A DNA stretch of 64,000 bases from Roseicella aerolata (GTDB lineage: Bacteria > Pseudomonadota > Alphaproteobacteria > Acetobacterales > Acetobacteraceae): the NCBI RefSeq assembly GCF_020523605.1, contig NZ_JAJAQI010000018.1, positions 53,253 to 117,252 of the forward strand. Reading direction: 5' to 3'. The translations under genes and the position numbers were made by a program. This document shows, piece by piece, positions 1 to 8,495 of the stretch. Each line of letters begins with the position of its first letter. Within the stretch, counting starts at the first letter, position 1. The notes beneath the pieces were generated by a model, which saw only the letters and a program-made list of their open reading frames with translations, did not search any database and was not told where the DNA came from.

Positions 1-284
1 ACCCGGCCGAGCTGGTCGTCCGCCACCTTGCCGAGGAAGCCGACCCGGGCCCCGAGCGCGGCCGCGACCGCGCAGGTGTTGCCGGCCGAGCCGCCCGAGC
101 TCTCGACCCCCGGCGCCATGGCGGCATAGAGCGCCTCCGCCTCCTCCGGCCCGATCAGGCGCATGGCGCCCTTCGCGAGGTTGCGCTGCTCCAGGAACCC
201 GTCCTCGGCCCGGGCGAGCACGTCGACGATGGCATTGCCGATCCCGAGGATATCGAGGCTGGGCTCGCTGATGGGGGCGCGCAT
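1..284 (-). CDS. PfkB-family carbohydrate/nucleoside kinase, N-terminal part
   Basis: The first 94 residues of a kinase that runs off the left edge of the window. The ATG is at 284 on the minus strand and the protein opens with a hydrophobic strand followed by GIGNAIVDV, the usual N-terminal substrate-binding strand of PfkB/ribokinase-type enzymes. About residues 64-70 read SGGSAGNT, the conserved GGSxxN glycine-rich sugar-binding loop, followed by a GxxxGFLGKV(A/G)DD segment also typical of the family. In alphaproteobacteria this N-terminal form is commonly annotated adenosine kinase or a generic sugar kinase. The catalytic GAGD motif lies outside the window, so substrate cannot be assigned. 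It is divergent from the next gene. Confidence 0.85.
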   Translation of the reverse strand, partial: MRAPISEPSLDILGIGNAIVDVLARAEDGFLEQRNLAKGAMRLIGPEEAEALYAAMAPGVESSGGSAGNTCAVAAALGARVGFLGKVADDQLGR

Positions 285-605
285 GGGCGTTGGGACCTCG
301 TCCGGCTGGCAGGCGTTGCGGGCTGGGGCCTGGTGGCCGCGGCCGGGATGCGGTCGCGACGCGGGCCCTGCCCCAGGATCATCGACGGCGGGAGCAGGGT
401 GCCCAGGCATGCCTTCGCTGCCTGCGCGAACCTGCTCCGGAGCGGTTTTCGCGCTGACGGCGCAAGGTGAAAATGCTCCAGCCTTTGTTTGCTGAGCAGA
501 TCCACGCCCCCGGGCGTTGCCGCCCCGCGGCGATCCGCCCCGGCGGCGCACCGGATAGCCGCGGAACCTGCCCACGGCAACCAATTGCCCTGCCTGGATG
601 GATGC
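285..605. other. Divergent intergenic region with an imperfect inverted repeat
   Basis: No convincing gene is seen between the divergent kinase and the EI24-type gene. Bases 439-479 form an imperfect inverted repeat with arms GGAGCGGTTTTC and GAAAATGCTCC around a GC-rich centre. It could be an operator for either gene or a degenerate member of the dispersed palindromes found elsewhere in the window. Confidence 0.4.
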
Positions 606-1256
606 ATGCTGAACGCCTTCCTGCTGAGCCTTCGCCAGATGCATGAACCCGCCTTCCTGGCGCCGCTGGCAAAGGGCCTGCTCGGCGCCGTGCTGGTCTT
701 CGCGGTGCTGGCGGGCCTGGCCGCCCTGGGCACCGGCTGGCTGGCCGGCGGCAGCGGCTGGCTGGCCACCCTCGCCGCCACTGCCGGCGGGCTGCTCACC
801 CTCGGCCTCGCCTATTGGCTGTTCATCCCGGCCATGCTGGCAATCGCCGGGATCTTCCTCGATCCGGTATCGGCGGCGGTGGAGCGGCGCTTCTACCCCG
901 GCCTGCCGCCGGCGCAGGGCGCCGGGCTGGGGGCGCAGGCCCGCTTCAATGTCCTGCTCGGCGCCAGGATCGCCGGGCTGTCCCTGCTGGCCCTGCCGGT
1001 CGCCCTGCTGGCGCCGCTCCTCGGTGCGGTGCTGCTCTGGGCGATCTCGACCGTCGCGCTCGGCCACGGGCTGTTCGAAGGGGTGGCGCAGCGCCGCATG
1101 TCGGTGCCGGAGGCACGCGCGCTGCGCCGGCGCCGGCAGGGCTCCGTGCTCGGGCTCGGCGCGGTGCTCGCGGCCCTCTCATTGGTTCCGGTTGTTAACT
1201 TACTGGTGCCGGTTTTCGGCACCGCCGCCATGACGCATCTGCTGCATCGCAGCTAA
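606..1256 (+). CDS. EI24/CysZ-type multi-pass inner membrane protein
   Basis: A 216-residue integral membrane protein with about four long hydrophobic segments (near residues 25-45, 60-85, 125-150, 185-210) and short polar loops. The pattern of an N-terminal alanine/leucine-rich hairpin, a central (L/I)DPV-x-RRFYP-like loop and a basic LRRRR stretch before the last membrane segments resembles the EI24 domain family, whose bacterial member CysZ takes up sulfate. No sulfate-specific residue can be claimed here. The ATG at 606 was chosen because upstream in-frame codons encode Arg/Pro-rich sequence of no recognisable type. It stands alone, followed by the bactofilin gene 147 bp later. Confidence 0.6.
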   Translation: MLNAFLLSLRQMHEPAFLAPLAKGLLGAVLVFAVLAGLAALGTGWLAGGSGWLATLAATAGGLLTLGLAYWLFIPAMLAIAGIFLDPVSAAVERRFYPGLPPAQGAGLGAQARFNVLLGARIAGLSLLALPVALLAPLLGAVLLWAISTVALGHGLFEGVAQRRMSVPEARALRRRRQGSVLGLGAVLAALSLVPVVNLLVPVFGTAAMTHLLHRS

Positions 1257-1403
1257 GGCGGAATATCCGGCGAAATCCTCGCAGGAACGCGATCTCTCCG
1301 TTGTGCGCGCGCAAGCCAGCATGGTAGCCGATTGCCATTGCGCGACACGCCGCGCCGGACCGCCCGACGCATTGTCCGCCGCACCGCTCTGAAGGGGGGC
1401 AGC

Positions 1404-2039
1404 ATGGCCATTTTCGGCCGTAAACGTGATGAGGCACCGGCCACGCCGGCCGCCGACCCGACACCTGTCGCGGTTCCCGCCGCGCGGGATTCCGATATCG
1501 GCGTGCCGCCTTTCCGCCCAGCATCCAAGGACACGCCCAACATGACCCTGGCGCCCAAGCCGACCACCACCCCCGCCGCGCCGACCGTCGGCGTCCGCCC
1601 GGCCGTCGGCGTGCCCGCCCGCCCGCAGCCGCGGGCCGAGGCCGGGGAGCGCCGCACGCTGGTCGTCGGGCGCGGCATCAGCCTGCAGGGCACCGTCGCC
1701 GATGCCGAGCGGCTGGTGGTCGAGGGCACGGTCGAGAGCCAGATGATCCAGGCCAGCGAGCTCTTCGTCGCCCAGTCCGGCGTCTTCAAGGGTGAGATGC
1801 AGGTCGAGGATGCCGAGATCGCCGGCCTGTTCGACGGCACCATCACCGCCCGCAACAGCCTGGTCATCCGCGCCTCGGGCAAGGTGAACGGCATCGCCCG
1901 CTGCCGGAAGCTCTCCGTCGAGGAAGGCGGCCAGGTCTCCGGCAAGATGGAGATGCTGACCGACGCGCAGGCCAACGCGCCGGTCGCGCCGCGCCCGGTG
2001 GCGCCCCCGGTCGCGGTTCCGGCGCCGGCCGAGGCCTGA
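1404..2039 (+). CDS. Bactofilin (polymer-forming cytoskeletal protein)
   Basis: A 211-residue protein. Residues about 1-85 are a low-complexity Pro/Ala/Thr-rich tail. Residues about 88-185 hold the bactofilin core: a GRGISLQGTVADAERLVVEG start and then repeated short beta-strand turns (VEGTVESQ, KGEMQVEDAEIAGLFDGTI, VNGIARCRKLSVEEGGQVSGKM), the pattern of the right-handed beta-helix that polymerises without nucleotide. A second disordered Pro/Ala tail closes the protein. Bactofilins form membrane-associated filaments and scaffold cell-wall or morphogenesis proteins. The ATG at 1404 follows a GAAGGGGGG ribosome site by a few bases and encodes MAIFGRKR, a typical amphipathic bactofilin N-terminus. 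It is monocistronic and followed by a strong hairpin. Confidence 0.9.
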   Translation: MAIFGRKRDEAPATPAADPTPVAVPAARDSDIGVPPFRPASKDTPNMTLAPKPTTTPAAPTVGVRPAVGVPARPQPRAEAGERRTLVVGRGISLQGTVADAERLVVEGTVESQMIQASELFVAQSGVFKGEMQVEDAEIAGLFDGTITARNSLVIRASGKVNGIARCRKLSVEEGGQVSGKMEMLTDAQANAPVAPRPVAPPVAVPAPAEA

Positions 2040-2045
2040 GCTGAC

Positions 2046-2074
2046 GCCCGCCGCCGGCACCCCCGGCGGCGGGC
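2046..2074 (+). terminator. GC-rich hairpin after the bactofilin gene
   Basis: A perfect 12-bp stem, GCCCGCCGCCGG at 2046-2057 pairing with CCGGCGGCGGGC at 2063-2074, with a five-base loop. It starts 6 bases after the bactofilin stop. There is no T-run, so it may act as an RNA 3'-end stabiliser or a Rho-assisted stop rather than a classical intrinsic terminator. Confidence 0.6.
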
Positions 2075-2111
2075 CCCCACCCGGGCGGCGACGCCCGCAC
2101 CCGGAGACCGC

Positions 2112-2642
2112 GTGGCCATGGCGCCCCGCCTCCGCCTGCTCCTCCTGCTGCTGCTGCCCGCCGGTTGCGCCGCGCCGGAGGATCGGGAACTCGCCGCCCT
2201 GCGCCTGGCGGCCGAGAGCAGCCAGGCCAGCCTCGCCGCCACCGCCCCGGCGCCCGTACCCGCCCTGCCGCCCCGCCCTGCCCCGCGCGCCGCCTCCCTG
2301 ATCGATATCCGCCACGCCCCACCCGGCCCCAGGCCGGTGGCCGCCGCCGAGTTGCTGGGCGCCGGGCCGGAGACGCTGCGCCGCTGGCTGGGCGAGCCCT
2401 CGCTGCGCCGGTCGGAAGGCGGCGCCGAGATCTGGCTCTATGCCGGAGAGGGCTGCGCGCTCGACCTGGTGCTCTACCCGGCAGGCGGGGGCCTGCGTGT
2501 CGCCCATGCCGCGGCGCGGGCGCATGGGACGGAGCCGCGGACCGAGGTGGCCTGCCTGCGCGGGATCGCGGCGCCGCCGGCGATGCGGCCCATACCCGCC
2601 GCCGCCGGCCCCATGGCGGAGCCGGACGACCGCGGCATCTGA
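2112..2642 (+). CDS. Putative lipoprotein of unknown function
   Basis: A 176-residue protein beginning MAMAPRLRLLLL, a basic N-region followed by a run of leucines and then PAGC. This looks like a lipoprotein signal peptide with Cys19 as the lipidated residue, although the position usually held by Leu in the lipobox is Pro. The mature part has a short coiled segment (EDRELAALRLAAESSQ), a proline-rich linker, and a C-terminal domain containing WLGEPSLRRSEGGAEIWLYAGEGCALDLVLYP. A small domain with a WLYxxxxCxLD-type strand is common in outer-membrane-associated SmpA/OmlA-like lipoproteins, but the match is only suggestive. Start could be GTG 2112 or ATG 2118. It is separated from the bactofilin gene by the hairpin. 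Confidence 0.7.
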   Translation: MAMAPRLRLLLLLLLPAGCAAPEDRELAALRLAAESSQASLAATAPAPVPALPPRPAPRAASLIDIRHAPPGPRPVAAAELLGAGPETLRRWLGEPSLRRSEGGAEIWLYAGEGCALDLVLYPAGGGLRVAHAAARAHGTEPRTEVACLRGIAAPPAMRPIPAAAGPMAEPDDRGI

Positions 2643-3131
2643 TAAACCCAACCGCATCAGAAGATTGCGGCTGCTTTCGTCGCAGGCTCAGGCGTGACGC
2701 CAGTCCGCCGCCTGACGAACACAGATCCCTGCCGCGTGAAGGTTGACCGTCCTGCATCACGGCTGACGCATTGATGCGGTTCCAGGCGCCGGCGGCCCTC
2801 CGGGCCTCGGCTTCGCGGCATGGGCTCGGGCCGCCTTCCAAGTCGGGCCTCGTGCCGGCCGGCATGGTCCCGCCAAGCCTTGCCGCCCCCCGCCAATCCC
2901 AGGCCTGGACGCCACCGGCCGCGGCCCTGCCATTGGCCTGCCGGGTCGCCATGGCCGGGCCAGGCCCCCCGCCCCGCGGTCGCGTCACGGCACCCGCGGG
3001 CAGGCGCCACACAGAGGCTGCGCTTTGGGGCTGGACGAAACCGCCCCCTGGCCCGCTTATCGCATGGCGCGTATCGCAGGATGCGCCCATGCCAGAGGCG
3101 CGCCCGCGCGACGCATTCCCGATCGGACCCC
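2643..3131. other. Intergenic region without a recognisable gene
   Basis: About 490 bases with no reading frame that looks coding by composition or motif. Around 2753-2830 the sequence (CTGCATCACGGCTGACGCATTGATGCGG ... CGGCATGGGC in outline) resembles a degenerate copy of the palindromic element found at 4082 and 8170. Two short blocks, one CTGCATC...GCATTGATGCGG-like and one GGCGCCGGCGG-like, align by eye. Confidence 0.4.
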
Positions 3132-4043
3132 GTGATCCTCTATCTCGACGTCTTCGTGCCGCCCTTCGGGCTGCTGCTGCTCGGCGCGCTGCTGCGCCGC
3201 CACCTGCTGCGGGAGGAGGCGGTCTGGGCGGGCATCGAGCGCCTGGTCTTCTGGGTGCTGATGCCGGCGCTGCTCTGCTCGGCCATCGCCGCGGTCGATC
3301 TGGCCGCCCTGCCGATCGGCGGCATGGCCGTCGCGATCTGGCTGTCGCTGCTCGGCGGGGCAGCGCTCAGTGTCGGGCTCGCCCGGCTCGCCCGACTCGA
3401 CCACCCCGCCATGACCTCGGTCTTTCAGGGCGGCATCCGGTTCAACAACCTGATGGGCTTCGCCGTCACCGGCGGGCTGTTCGGCGCGGCCGGCACCTCG
3501 CTCGGCGCGGTCGCGACCGGCCTGATCGTGCCTTGCGTGCAGTTCATGACGACGCTCGCCTTCGCGCTCGGCGGCGGGCGCCGCTTCTCCGCCACGCGGG
3601 CGCTGCGGCAGCTCGCGCTCAACCCGCTGCTGCTGGCCTGCCTCGCGGGCTTCGCCATCTCGCTCGCGGGCGGGCTGCCGCCGGGCCTCGCGCCGCTGAC
3701 CAGGACCATCGGCCAGGCCTCGATCGCGCTCGGCCTGCTCTGCGTCGGCGCCGCGCTCTCGCCCGGCGCGCTGCGCGGCCGCCTGCCGCTGCAGCTCGCG
3801 ACCAGCGTCATCAAGCTGGTGCTGGTGCCGCTGATGGTGCTCGGCACCGGCCGGGCACTCGGGCTGGATCCGCTCGCCCTCTCGGTCGCGCTGGTCTTCA
3901 TGGCGCTGCCGACCGCGACCACCAGCTACGTCATGGCCCGCGCCATGGGGGGCGATGCCCCGCTGATGGCGGCGCTGACCACGCTGGAACATGTGCTGGC
4001 CGTTCTCACCCTGCCGCTCTGGATCCTGCTGCTGGGGTCGTGA
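3132..4043 (+). CDS. AEC-family (auxin efflux carrier type) transporter
   Basis: A 303-residue polytopic protein with about ten hydrophobic segments arranged as two halves, the organisation of AEC/BASS-fold permeases. It has family signatures: PPFGLLLLGALLRR at the N-terminus, FQGGIRFNNLMGFAVTG in the fourth helix region (NN in the first crossover), and LGLLCVGAALSP with later MALPTATTSYVMARAMGGD in the second half. AEC proteins export or import small organic anions such as malate. The substrate is unknown here. The GTG at 3132 is chosen because it gives the usual short N-terminus directly before the first helix, but no good ribosome site is visible. Gene stands alone. Confidence 0.85.
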   Translation: MILYLDVFVPPFGLLLLGALLRRHLLREEAVWAGIERLVFWVLMPALLCSAIAAVDLAALPIGGMAVAIWLSLLGGAALSVGLARLARLDHPAMTSVFQGGIRFNNLMGFAVTGGLFGAAGTSLGAVATGLIVPCVQFMTTLAFALGGGRRFSATRALRQLALNPLLLACLAGFAISLAGGLPPGLAPLTRTIGQASIALGLLCVGAALSPGALRGRLPLQLATSVIKLVLVPLMVLGTGRALGLDPLALSVALVFMALPTATTSYVMARAMGGDAPLMAALTTLEHVLAVLTLPLWILLLGS

Positions 4044-4081
4044 CGGCCGCTGGCGCTTGGCCTTAGATAAGCCCCGGGCCA

Positions 4082-4107
4082 TGCATGAATGCCGACGCAT
4101 TCATGCA
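4082..4107. repeat. Dispersed palindrome, TGCATGAATGC family copy 1
   Basis: A perfect 11-bp inverted repeat, TGCATGAATGC (4082-4092) and GCATTCATGCA (4097-4107), loop CGAC. It lies between the AEC gene and the Bug gene. A sister copy at 8170 has the same design with compensating changes in both arms, and the sequence to the right (GCCTC...CCGGC...GGCGGCTTGG) is also shared. Confidence 0.75.
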
Positions 4108-4209
4108 GCCTCGGTCGCCGGCGCCGCCGCTGGCGGCTTGGTTGCGCCGCCCGAGCGGCGGCATGCGGCGGCCCTGGACGGCGGCAGGGATGGGTGCGGA
4201 GCGAAGGTG

Positions 4210-5205
4210 ATGCTGGGACGGCGCGGGGTTGGGCTGGGGATCGGGGCGGCGGCGCTGGCCGGCGCGCCGCGGGCGCGGGCCCAAGGGCAAGCCGCGGGGC
4301 AGGCGCCTTCCTGGCCGGAACGGCCGCTGCGCTGGATCGTCGGCTATCCGCCGGGCGGCGCCAGCGACGTCTTCGCCCGCCTGATCGGCGGCCATATCGG
4401 CACGCGCCTCGGGCAGAGCGTGGTGGTGGAGAACCGTCCCGGCGGCGGCGCGGTGGTGGCCAGCGAGGCGGTCGCCCGCAGCGCGCCGGACGGCTACACC
4501 CTGATGCATGTCGACAACGGCATCCTGGTCTACAACCCGGCGCTCTACAGCCGGCTGCCCTATGACCCGGACCGGGACTTCCGGGGTGTTGGCTTCATCG
4601 GCCGCTTCCCGCTCTTCCTGGTGGTGCGGCCGGACAGCCCGGCGAGGGATTTCGCCGACTTCGTCGCGCAGTCGAAGACCAGGGCGCCGAATTACGGCTC
4701 GCCCGCCGTCGCCTCCCCGCACCACCTGGCGATGGAGATGGTCAAGCGCCGCACGGGGCTGGAGGCGACGCACGTCCCCTATCGCGGCGGTCCGGCCGCC
4801 ATGCAGGACCTGCTGGCCGGCAATGTGGACAGCGTCGTCATCGACTGCGCGACCGGCATCCCCTTCATCACCGGCGGCCGGGTGAAGACGCTCTGCTGCT
4901 TCTCCGAGTCGCGCAGCCCGCGCGCGCCGGAGGTGCCGACGCTGCGCGAGCTGGGCTTCCCCAATGCCATCGCCTATGGCTGGCAGGGGATGAGCGTGCC
5001 GGCCGCGGTGCCGGCGCCGATCGTCGCCCGGCTGGCGGAGGCGCTGAAGGCCGCCGTCGGGGCGGAGGACGTGCAGGCGCGCTTCCGCGACCTCGGGATC
5101 GAGAGCGCGCCCTGGAGCCCGGCGGAGTTCCAGGACTTCGTGCGGCGCGAGAATGCCGAGTGGCGCCCGCTGATCCGCGAACTGGGGATCCGGCTGGACA
5201 GCTGA
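4210..5205 (+). CDS. Bug-family (TctC-like) periplasmic solute-binding protein
   Basis: A 331-residue secreted binding protein of the tripartite tricarboxylate transporter class. The N-terminus has paired arginines and a hydrophobic stretch ending in an Ala-rich signal cleavage site near residue 25. The mature part shows the family order: WPERPLRWIVGYPPGGASDVFARLIG, then VVVENRPGGGAVVASEAVARSAPDGYT, GSPAVASPHHLAMEMVKRRTG in the middle, THVPYRGGPAAMQDLLAGNVD, and APEVPTLRELGFP. These are the carboxylate-binding loops of Bug proteins. There are no tctA/tctB membrane genes nearby, as is usual for orphan Bug genes in Bordetella and Roseomonas relatives. The ligand is unknown. ATG 4210 follows a GCGGAGCGAAGG ribosome site. 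Confidence 0.9.
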   Translation: MLGRRGVGLGIGAAALAGAPRARAQGQAAGQAPSWPERPLRWIVGYPPGGASDVFARLIGGHIGTRLGQSVVVENRPGGGAVVASEAVARSAPDGYTLMHVDNGILVYNPALYSRLPYDPDRDFRGVGFIGRFPLFLVVRPDSPARDFADFVAQSKTRAPNYGSPAVASPHHLAMEMVKRRTGLEATHVPYRGGPAAMQDLLAGNVDSVVIDCATGIPFITGGRVKTLCCFSESRSPRAPEVPTLRELGFPNAIAYGWQGMSVPAAVPAPIVARLAEALKAAVGAEDVQARFRDLGIESAPWSPAEFQDFVRRENAEWRPLIRELGIRLDS

Positions 5206-5341
5206 GCCGCCCGGTTGCCGCAGGGCACGGCCCGCAGGCGTGACGCGGCCGACAGGAGGCAGGCGGGGCGGGAGCGCCCCGGCCGCTGCATTGAGTCACG
5301 CTTCATTGAGTTGGAAGGATGGTTGAGGCACATCCCACCCC

Positions 5342-6376
5342 ATGCCTCTCCGTCTCCTCCGCTCCCTCCTCCGCGCCCGGCGCCGCGGCAGGCTGACGCC
5401 GCCCGCCGAATGGCTGCGGCTGCAGAACCGCGAATCGGACATGCTGCGCTGGACGGTGAAGGTGCTGGGCGCCGACCTGGTCCAGCGCCACTACGCCACC
5501 GGCCTGGCCGGGCCGCAGGTCCGGCTGCCCGAGGCGCCCGCCCGCGTCCGCCTGACCAGCCGCACCTGCCGGCAGGCGGATATCGAGAGCCCCTGGCTCC
5601 GCCACTGGTGCCGGGCGCTCGGCACCACGCCCTTCTACCACCGCAAGCTCTGGGAAGATTGCTTCATCCTGCAGGTGCTGTGGGAGGCCGGGATACTGGA
5701 GCCCGGGCGCCGCGCCCTCGGCTTCGCGGTGGGGCAGGAGCCGCTGCCGGCCATCCTCGCCTCCCGCGGCGTGGAAGTGCTGGCGACCGACATCGCCGCC
5801 GAGGACGCCCGGGCCCGGGACTGGATCGCCACCGGCCAGCACGGCGCCAGCACGGACAAGCTGTTCCGCCCGCATCTCTCGGACCGCGCGAGCTTCGACC
5901 GGCTGGTCGCCTTCCGCAGCGCCGACATGGCCGCCCTGCCGGAGGAATTGCTGGATGGCAGCCGGGACATCGTCTGGTCCGCCTGCTCGATGGAGCATCT
6001 CGGCTCGCATGAGCGCGGCCTCGCCTTCGTCGAGGCGGCGATGCGCTGCCTCAGGCCGGGCGGCATCGCGGTGCACACCACGGAACTCAACCTCGATGCG
6101 GAGGGGGAGACGCTCGGTCAGGGCAATACCGTACTGTACCAGCTTCGCCACCTGGAGGCGCTCTCGGCCCGGCTCGCCGCGCTCGGCCACACCATGCTGC
6201 CGCTCGCCCACCAGCACCCGCCGGGGATCATGGACCAGTTCGTGGACGTGCCGCCCTATGAGGAAGGGCGGGTGCCGCTCGGCCCTCTCTCGCCGCCGCA
6301 TCTCCGGCTCTCGATCTCGGGCTATCCTTGTACCTCGGTCGGGATCGTGGTGATCGCAGGGCAGGCGAAGCCGTAA
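5342..6376 (+). CDS. SAM-dependent methyltransferase-like protein
   Basis: A 344-residue soluble protein. The central part has a Rossmann-type sequence order: ALGFAVGQEPLPAILASRGVEVLATDIAAEDA around residues 125-160 (glycine-rich SAM loop then an acidic residue at the strand end), FRSADMAALPEELLDG (motif for the adenine side), IVWSACSMEHLGSHERGLAFVEAAMRCLRPGGIAVHTTELN around residues 210-250, which is the motif IV/V arrangement of class I methyltransferases. The C-terminal region is a substrate domain. Relatives usually sit in polysaccharide or lipid-modification loci. Substrate is not predictable. The ATG at 5342 opens a basic N-terminus. Confidence 0.75.
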   Translation: MPLRLLRSLLRARRRGRLTPPAEWLRLQNRESDMLRWTVKVLGADLVQRHYATGLAGPQVRLPEAPARVRLTSRTCRQADIESPWLRHWCRALGTTPFYHRKLWEDCFILQVLWEAGILEPGRRALGFAVGQEPLPAILASRGVEVLATDIAAEDARARDWIATGQHGASTDKLFRPHLSDRASFDRLVAFRSADMAALPEELLDGSRDIVWSACSMEHLGSHERGLAFVEAAMRCLRPGGIAVHTTELNLDAEGETLGQGNTVLYQLRHLEALSARLAALGHTMLPLAHQHPPGIMDQFVDVPPYEEGRVPLGPLSPPHLRLSISGYPCTSVGIVVIAGQAKP

Positions 6377-6439
6377 CTTTTCCACAATCATATGGTTCTA
6401 TGCGGCAATCCTCGCCCAGGGACTCCGGGATTGCCGGCC

Positions 6440-6517
6440 ATGCTGCAGCGCCTTCTCGACCGCTTCCGCCACTGGCTCCACTACCGGCCCGAGCGCCGCT
6501 ACATGCGTGGGCGGTAG
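6440..6517 (+). CDS. Possible 25-residue basic small protein
   Basis: A short frame, MLQRLLDRFRHWLHYRPERR and five more residues, that could form an amphipathic basic helix with alternating leucine and arginine/histidine. It lies in the otherwise empty gap between the methyltransferase and oxygenase genes, and the ribosome site is weak (GGGA about 10 bases upstream). The composition is more protein-like than neighbouring random frames, but there is no proof of expression. Confidence 0.2.
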   Translation: MLQRLLDRFRHWLHYRPERRYMRGR

Positions 6518-6704
6518 GCCAGACCGGCGCCGCCGCAACCGCGGAAGGCACGCCTCCGTGAAGATGCCGTAAGACCCCCGTCAGAAGCGGGACAGCAAAG
6601 TCACATTCGGCACTGCTGCTGCCCCTTCAATGGAGCGTGTAACGCGCCCGCCCAGGTCCCGCGCTAGATGCTGCGCCAGGGAACTTCCCAAGGGGATATT
6701 GGGC

Positions 6705-7562
6705 ATGGTTGCGATGGCTGCGGCGCTGCCGGCAGGGACCGGGGCGATGGTCGGGAATTTCGACGCGACTGTCGCACGCATGGTCCCCTTCGCTCGCCTG
6801 GTCGCGGAGCGGGAGGCCTTGCGGGCCCGGTTCCAGGCGGGCACGCCCTATCCCAACCTGGTCATGGACGGTTTTTTCCAGGAAGACGTGCTGGACCGCA
6901 TCGCCGCGGAATTCCCGAAGGAGACGCCGCGCGACTGGGTCGGCTACGACACCAGGAACGAGATCAAGCGCACCTCCCGCGGCCTGATCGGCGTGCCGCC
7001 CTTCGCCCAGGCCTTCCTCTGGCAGCTCTGTTCCGAGCCTTTCCTGGAGGTCCTCCGCGACATCACCGGGATCGAGGACCTGGTCGCCGACCCGCTCTTC
7101 CATGGCGGCGGGCTGCATGAGAGCTTCCGCGGCGGCTGGCTCAACATTCATGCCGACTGGACCCAGCACCCGCATCTACCGCTGGTGCGGCGGCTGAACC
7201 TGATCATCTACCTGAACCGGGACTGGGACCCGGCCTGGGGCGGCGGCCTGGAGCTCTGGAGCGACAAGGAGGGCGGGCGCAAGACGGTCATTGAGCCGTT
7301 CTTCAACCGCGCCGCGCTCTTCCCGACCGAGGAGACGCTGCACGGCTTCCCCGACCCGATGACCTGCCCCGCCGACCGCTCCCGCAGATCGATCTCGGTC
7401 TTCTACTGGGCGCCGGATCCGGGCGCGATCGAGCGCGGCGCGCCGATCACCTTCCTGCCCGGCAAGAAGGTGACCCGTGCCAAGGCCTTCGCGCGGTCCC
7501 TGGTGCCGCCCATCGCCTTCCAGATGCGGGACCTCGCGCGCTCCCTCCTCCGTCGCGCCTGA
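6705..7562 (+). CDS. 2-oxoglutarate/Fe(II)-dependent oxygenase
   Basis: A 285-residue protein of the 2OG-Fe(II) oxygenase superfamily. Motifs by this start: His149-x-Asp151 in WLNIHADW, distal His213 in ETLHGFPD, and Arg228 (RRSIS) at the usual 2OG-binding position, with a run of beta-strands (LNLIIYLNRDWDPAWGGGLELW) in between, as in jelly-roll cores. Residues about 30-50 (LRARFQAGTPYPNLVMDGFF) match the N-terminal strand of the prolyl-4-hydroxylase-like group. The substrate is unknown, and protein-residue or sugar hydroxylation is possible. The start is ambiguous: ATG 6705 has AGGGGA eight bases upstream, while ATG 6747 would begin just before the conserved part. The following membrane protein gene starts 10 bases after the stop. 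Confidence 0.85.
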   Translation: MVAMAAALPAGTGAMVGNFDATVARMVPFARLVAEREALRARFQAGTPYPNLVMDGFFQEDVLDRIAAEFPKETPRDWVGYDTRNEIKRTSRGLIGVPPFAQAFLWQLCSEPFLEVLRDITGIEDLVADPLFHGGGLHESFRGGWLNIHADWTQHPHLPLVRRLNLIIYLNRDWDPAWGGGLELWSDKEGGRKTVIEPFFNRAALFPTEETLHGFPDPMTCPADRSRRSISVFYWAPDPGAIERGAPITFLPGKKVTRAKAFARSLVPPIAFQMRDLARSLLRRA

Positions 7563-7572
7563 GCGGCCGGCC

Positions 7573-8160
7573 ATGTGGTGGCTCGAGCAGCTCCGGACCC
7601 GGGTGGCGGCCTGGCCCGTGCTGACACGCGATGCGGGGGCGGCCGCCCTCGTGCTCGCGGGCATCGCGCTCGCGCAGCTGCTGATCCTCGCCAGCCTGCC
7701 GGTCGAGATATTCCTGGCGGCGCCCGGCGTGCTGGCGGCGCTGGTAATCTTCGGGCGGAAGAGCACGCTCTTCGCCGCGCTGCTGACGGCGGCGGCGGTC
7801 GCCGTCGCGCTCGACCCGGCGGCGCGCGTGGCGGTCTGGAACCTGCCCGCCATCTCGACCGCCGCACTCGCCCTGGGCTGCCTGGCCTTTGCCTTCGGCG
7901 TGGCCGGTCTCGCCGCCTCCGCCGCCTCGCGCGCCCGGGCGGCGACACGGGAGAGGCGGGCCAAGGCCCTGATGGATGCCTGCGCGCGCGACGCGGTGTC
8001 GCAGATCGAGGCGGCCGGCGCCCGCCTGGCGCGGGCCGAGGCCGAGATCGTCGAGGCGCGGCAGCAATTGGCCCGGGCCAAGGCCGCGGCCCGCAGCAGC
8101 GGCACGGCCCCGCCCCACGATCCGCTGGAGGACGCGCTGCGGAGCGAGGGCGGGGTCTGA
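7573..8160 (+). CDS. Membrane protein with C-terminal coiled coil
   Basis: A 195-residue protein. Residues about 22-45, 50-65, 70-85 and 95-120 are hydrophobic and likely form two hairpins or three to four membrane helices. From about 120 to 180 an Ala/Arg/Glu-rich heptad pattern (AASRARAATRERRAKALMDACARDAVSQ onward) predicts a cytoplasmic coiled coil. No family is recognised. It begins 10 bases after the oxygenase gene with only a short gap, so the two are probably co-transcribed. Function unknown. Confidence 0.65.
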   Translation: MWWLEQLRTRVAAWPVLTRDAGAAALVLAGIALAQLLILASLPVEIFLAAPGVLAALVIFGRKSTLFAALLTAAAVAVALDPAARVAVWNLPAISTAALALGCLAFAFGVAGLAASAASRARAATRERRAKALMDACARDAVSQIEAAGARLARAEAEIVEARQQLARAKAAARSSGTAPPHDPLEDALRSEGGV

Positions 8161-8169
8161 GACGGCCCT

Positions 8170-8193
8170 GCATGGATGCCAGCGCATCCATGC
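8170..8193. repeat. Dispersed palindrome, TGCATGAATGC family copy 2
   Basis: Inverted repeat GCATGGATGC (8170-8179) and GCATCCATGC (8184-8193), loop CAGC. Compared with the copy at 4082 the central A-T pair is G-C in both arms, so the pairing is kept while the sequence changes. The right flank GCGGCCTCAGGCACCGGCTCCGGCGGCTTGG is similar to the flank of copy 1. The rest of the 8161-8495 gap has no recognisable gene. Confidence 0.75.
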
Positions 8194-8495
8194 GGCCTCA
8201 GGCACCGGCTCCGGCGGCTTGGCGACGCGGCATGGGCGCAGACCGGCCTCACGGCCTCGGGCGCCGGTGATGGCTGCAAATCAGGACCTATGCCGGTTGG
8301 CATGACTCCTCTTCCGGCGCGCGGCCGAGGCCGGGGGCAGACCTTCCGGCCGTCGCGCGCCGGGATAATTGCCAGATCGGACCACCCCCAGCCGGGGCGC
8401 TCGGGCCCGTGCTGGCCGGGGCCGCCGACGGACCCGATGCGGGAATGCCGCCGGCGAGGCGACCATGGCGCGGACGCGGCGTTGCCCCGCCTGCC

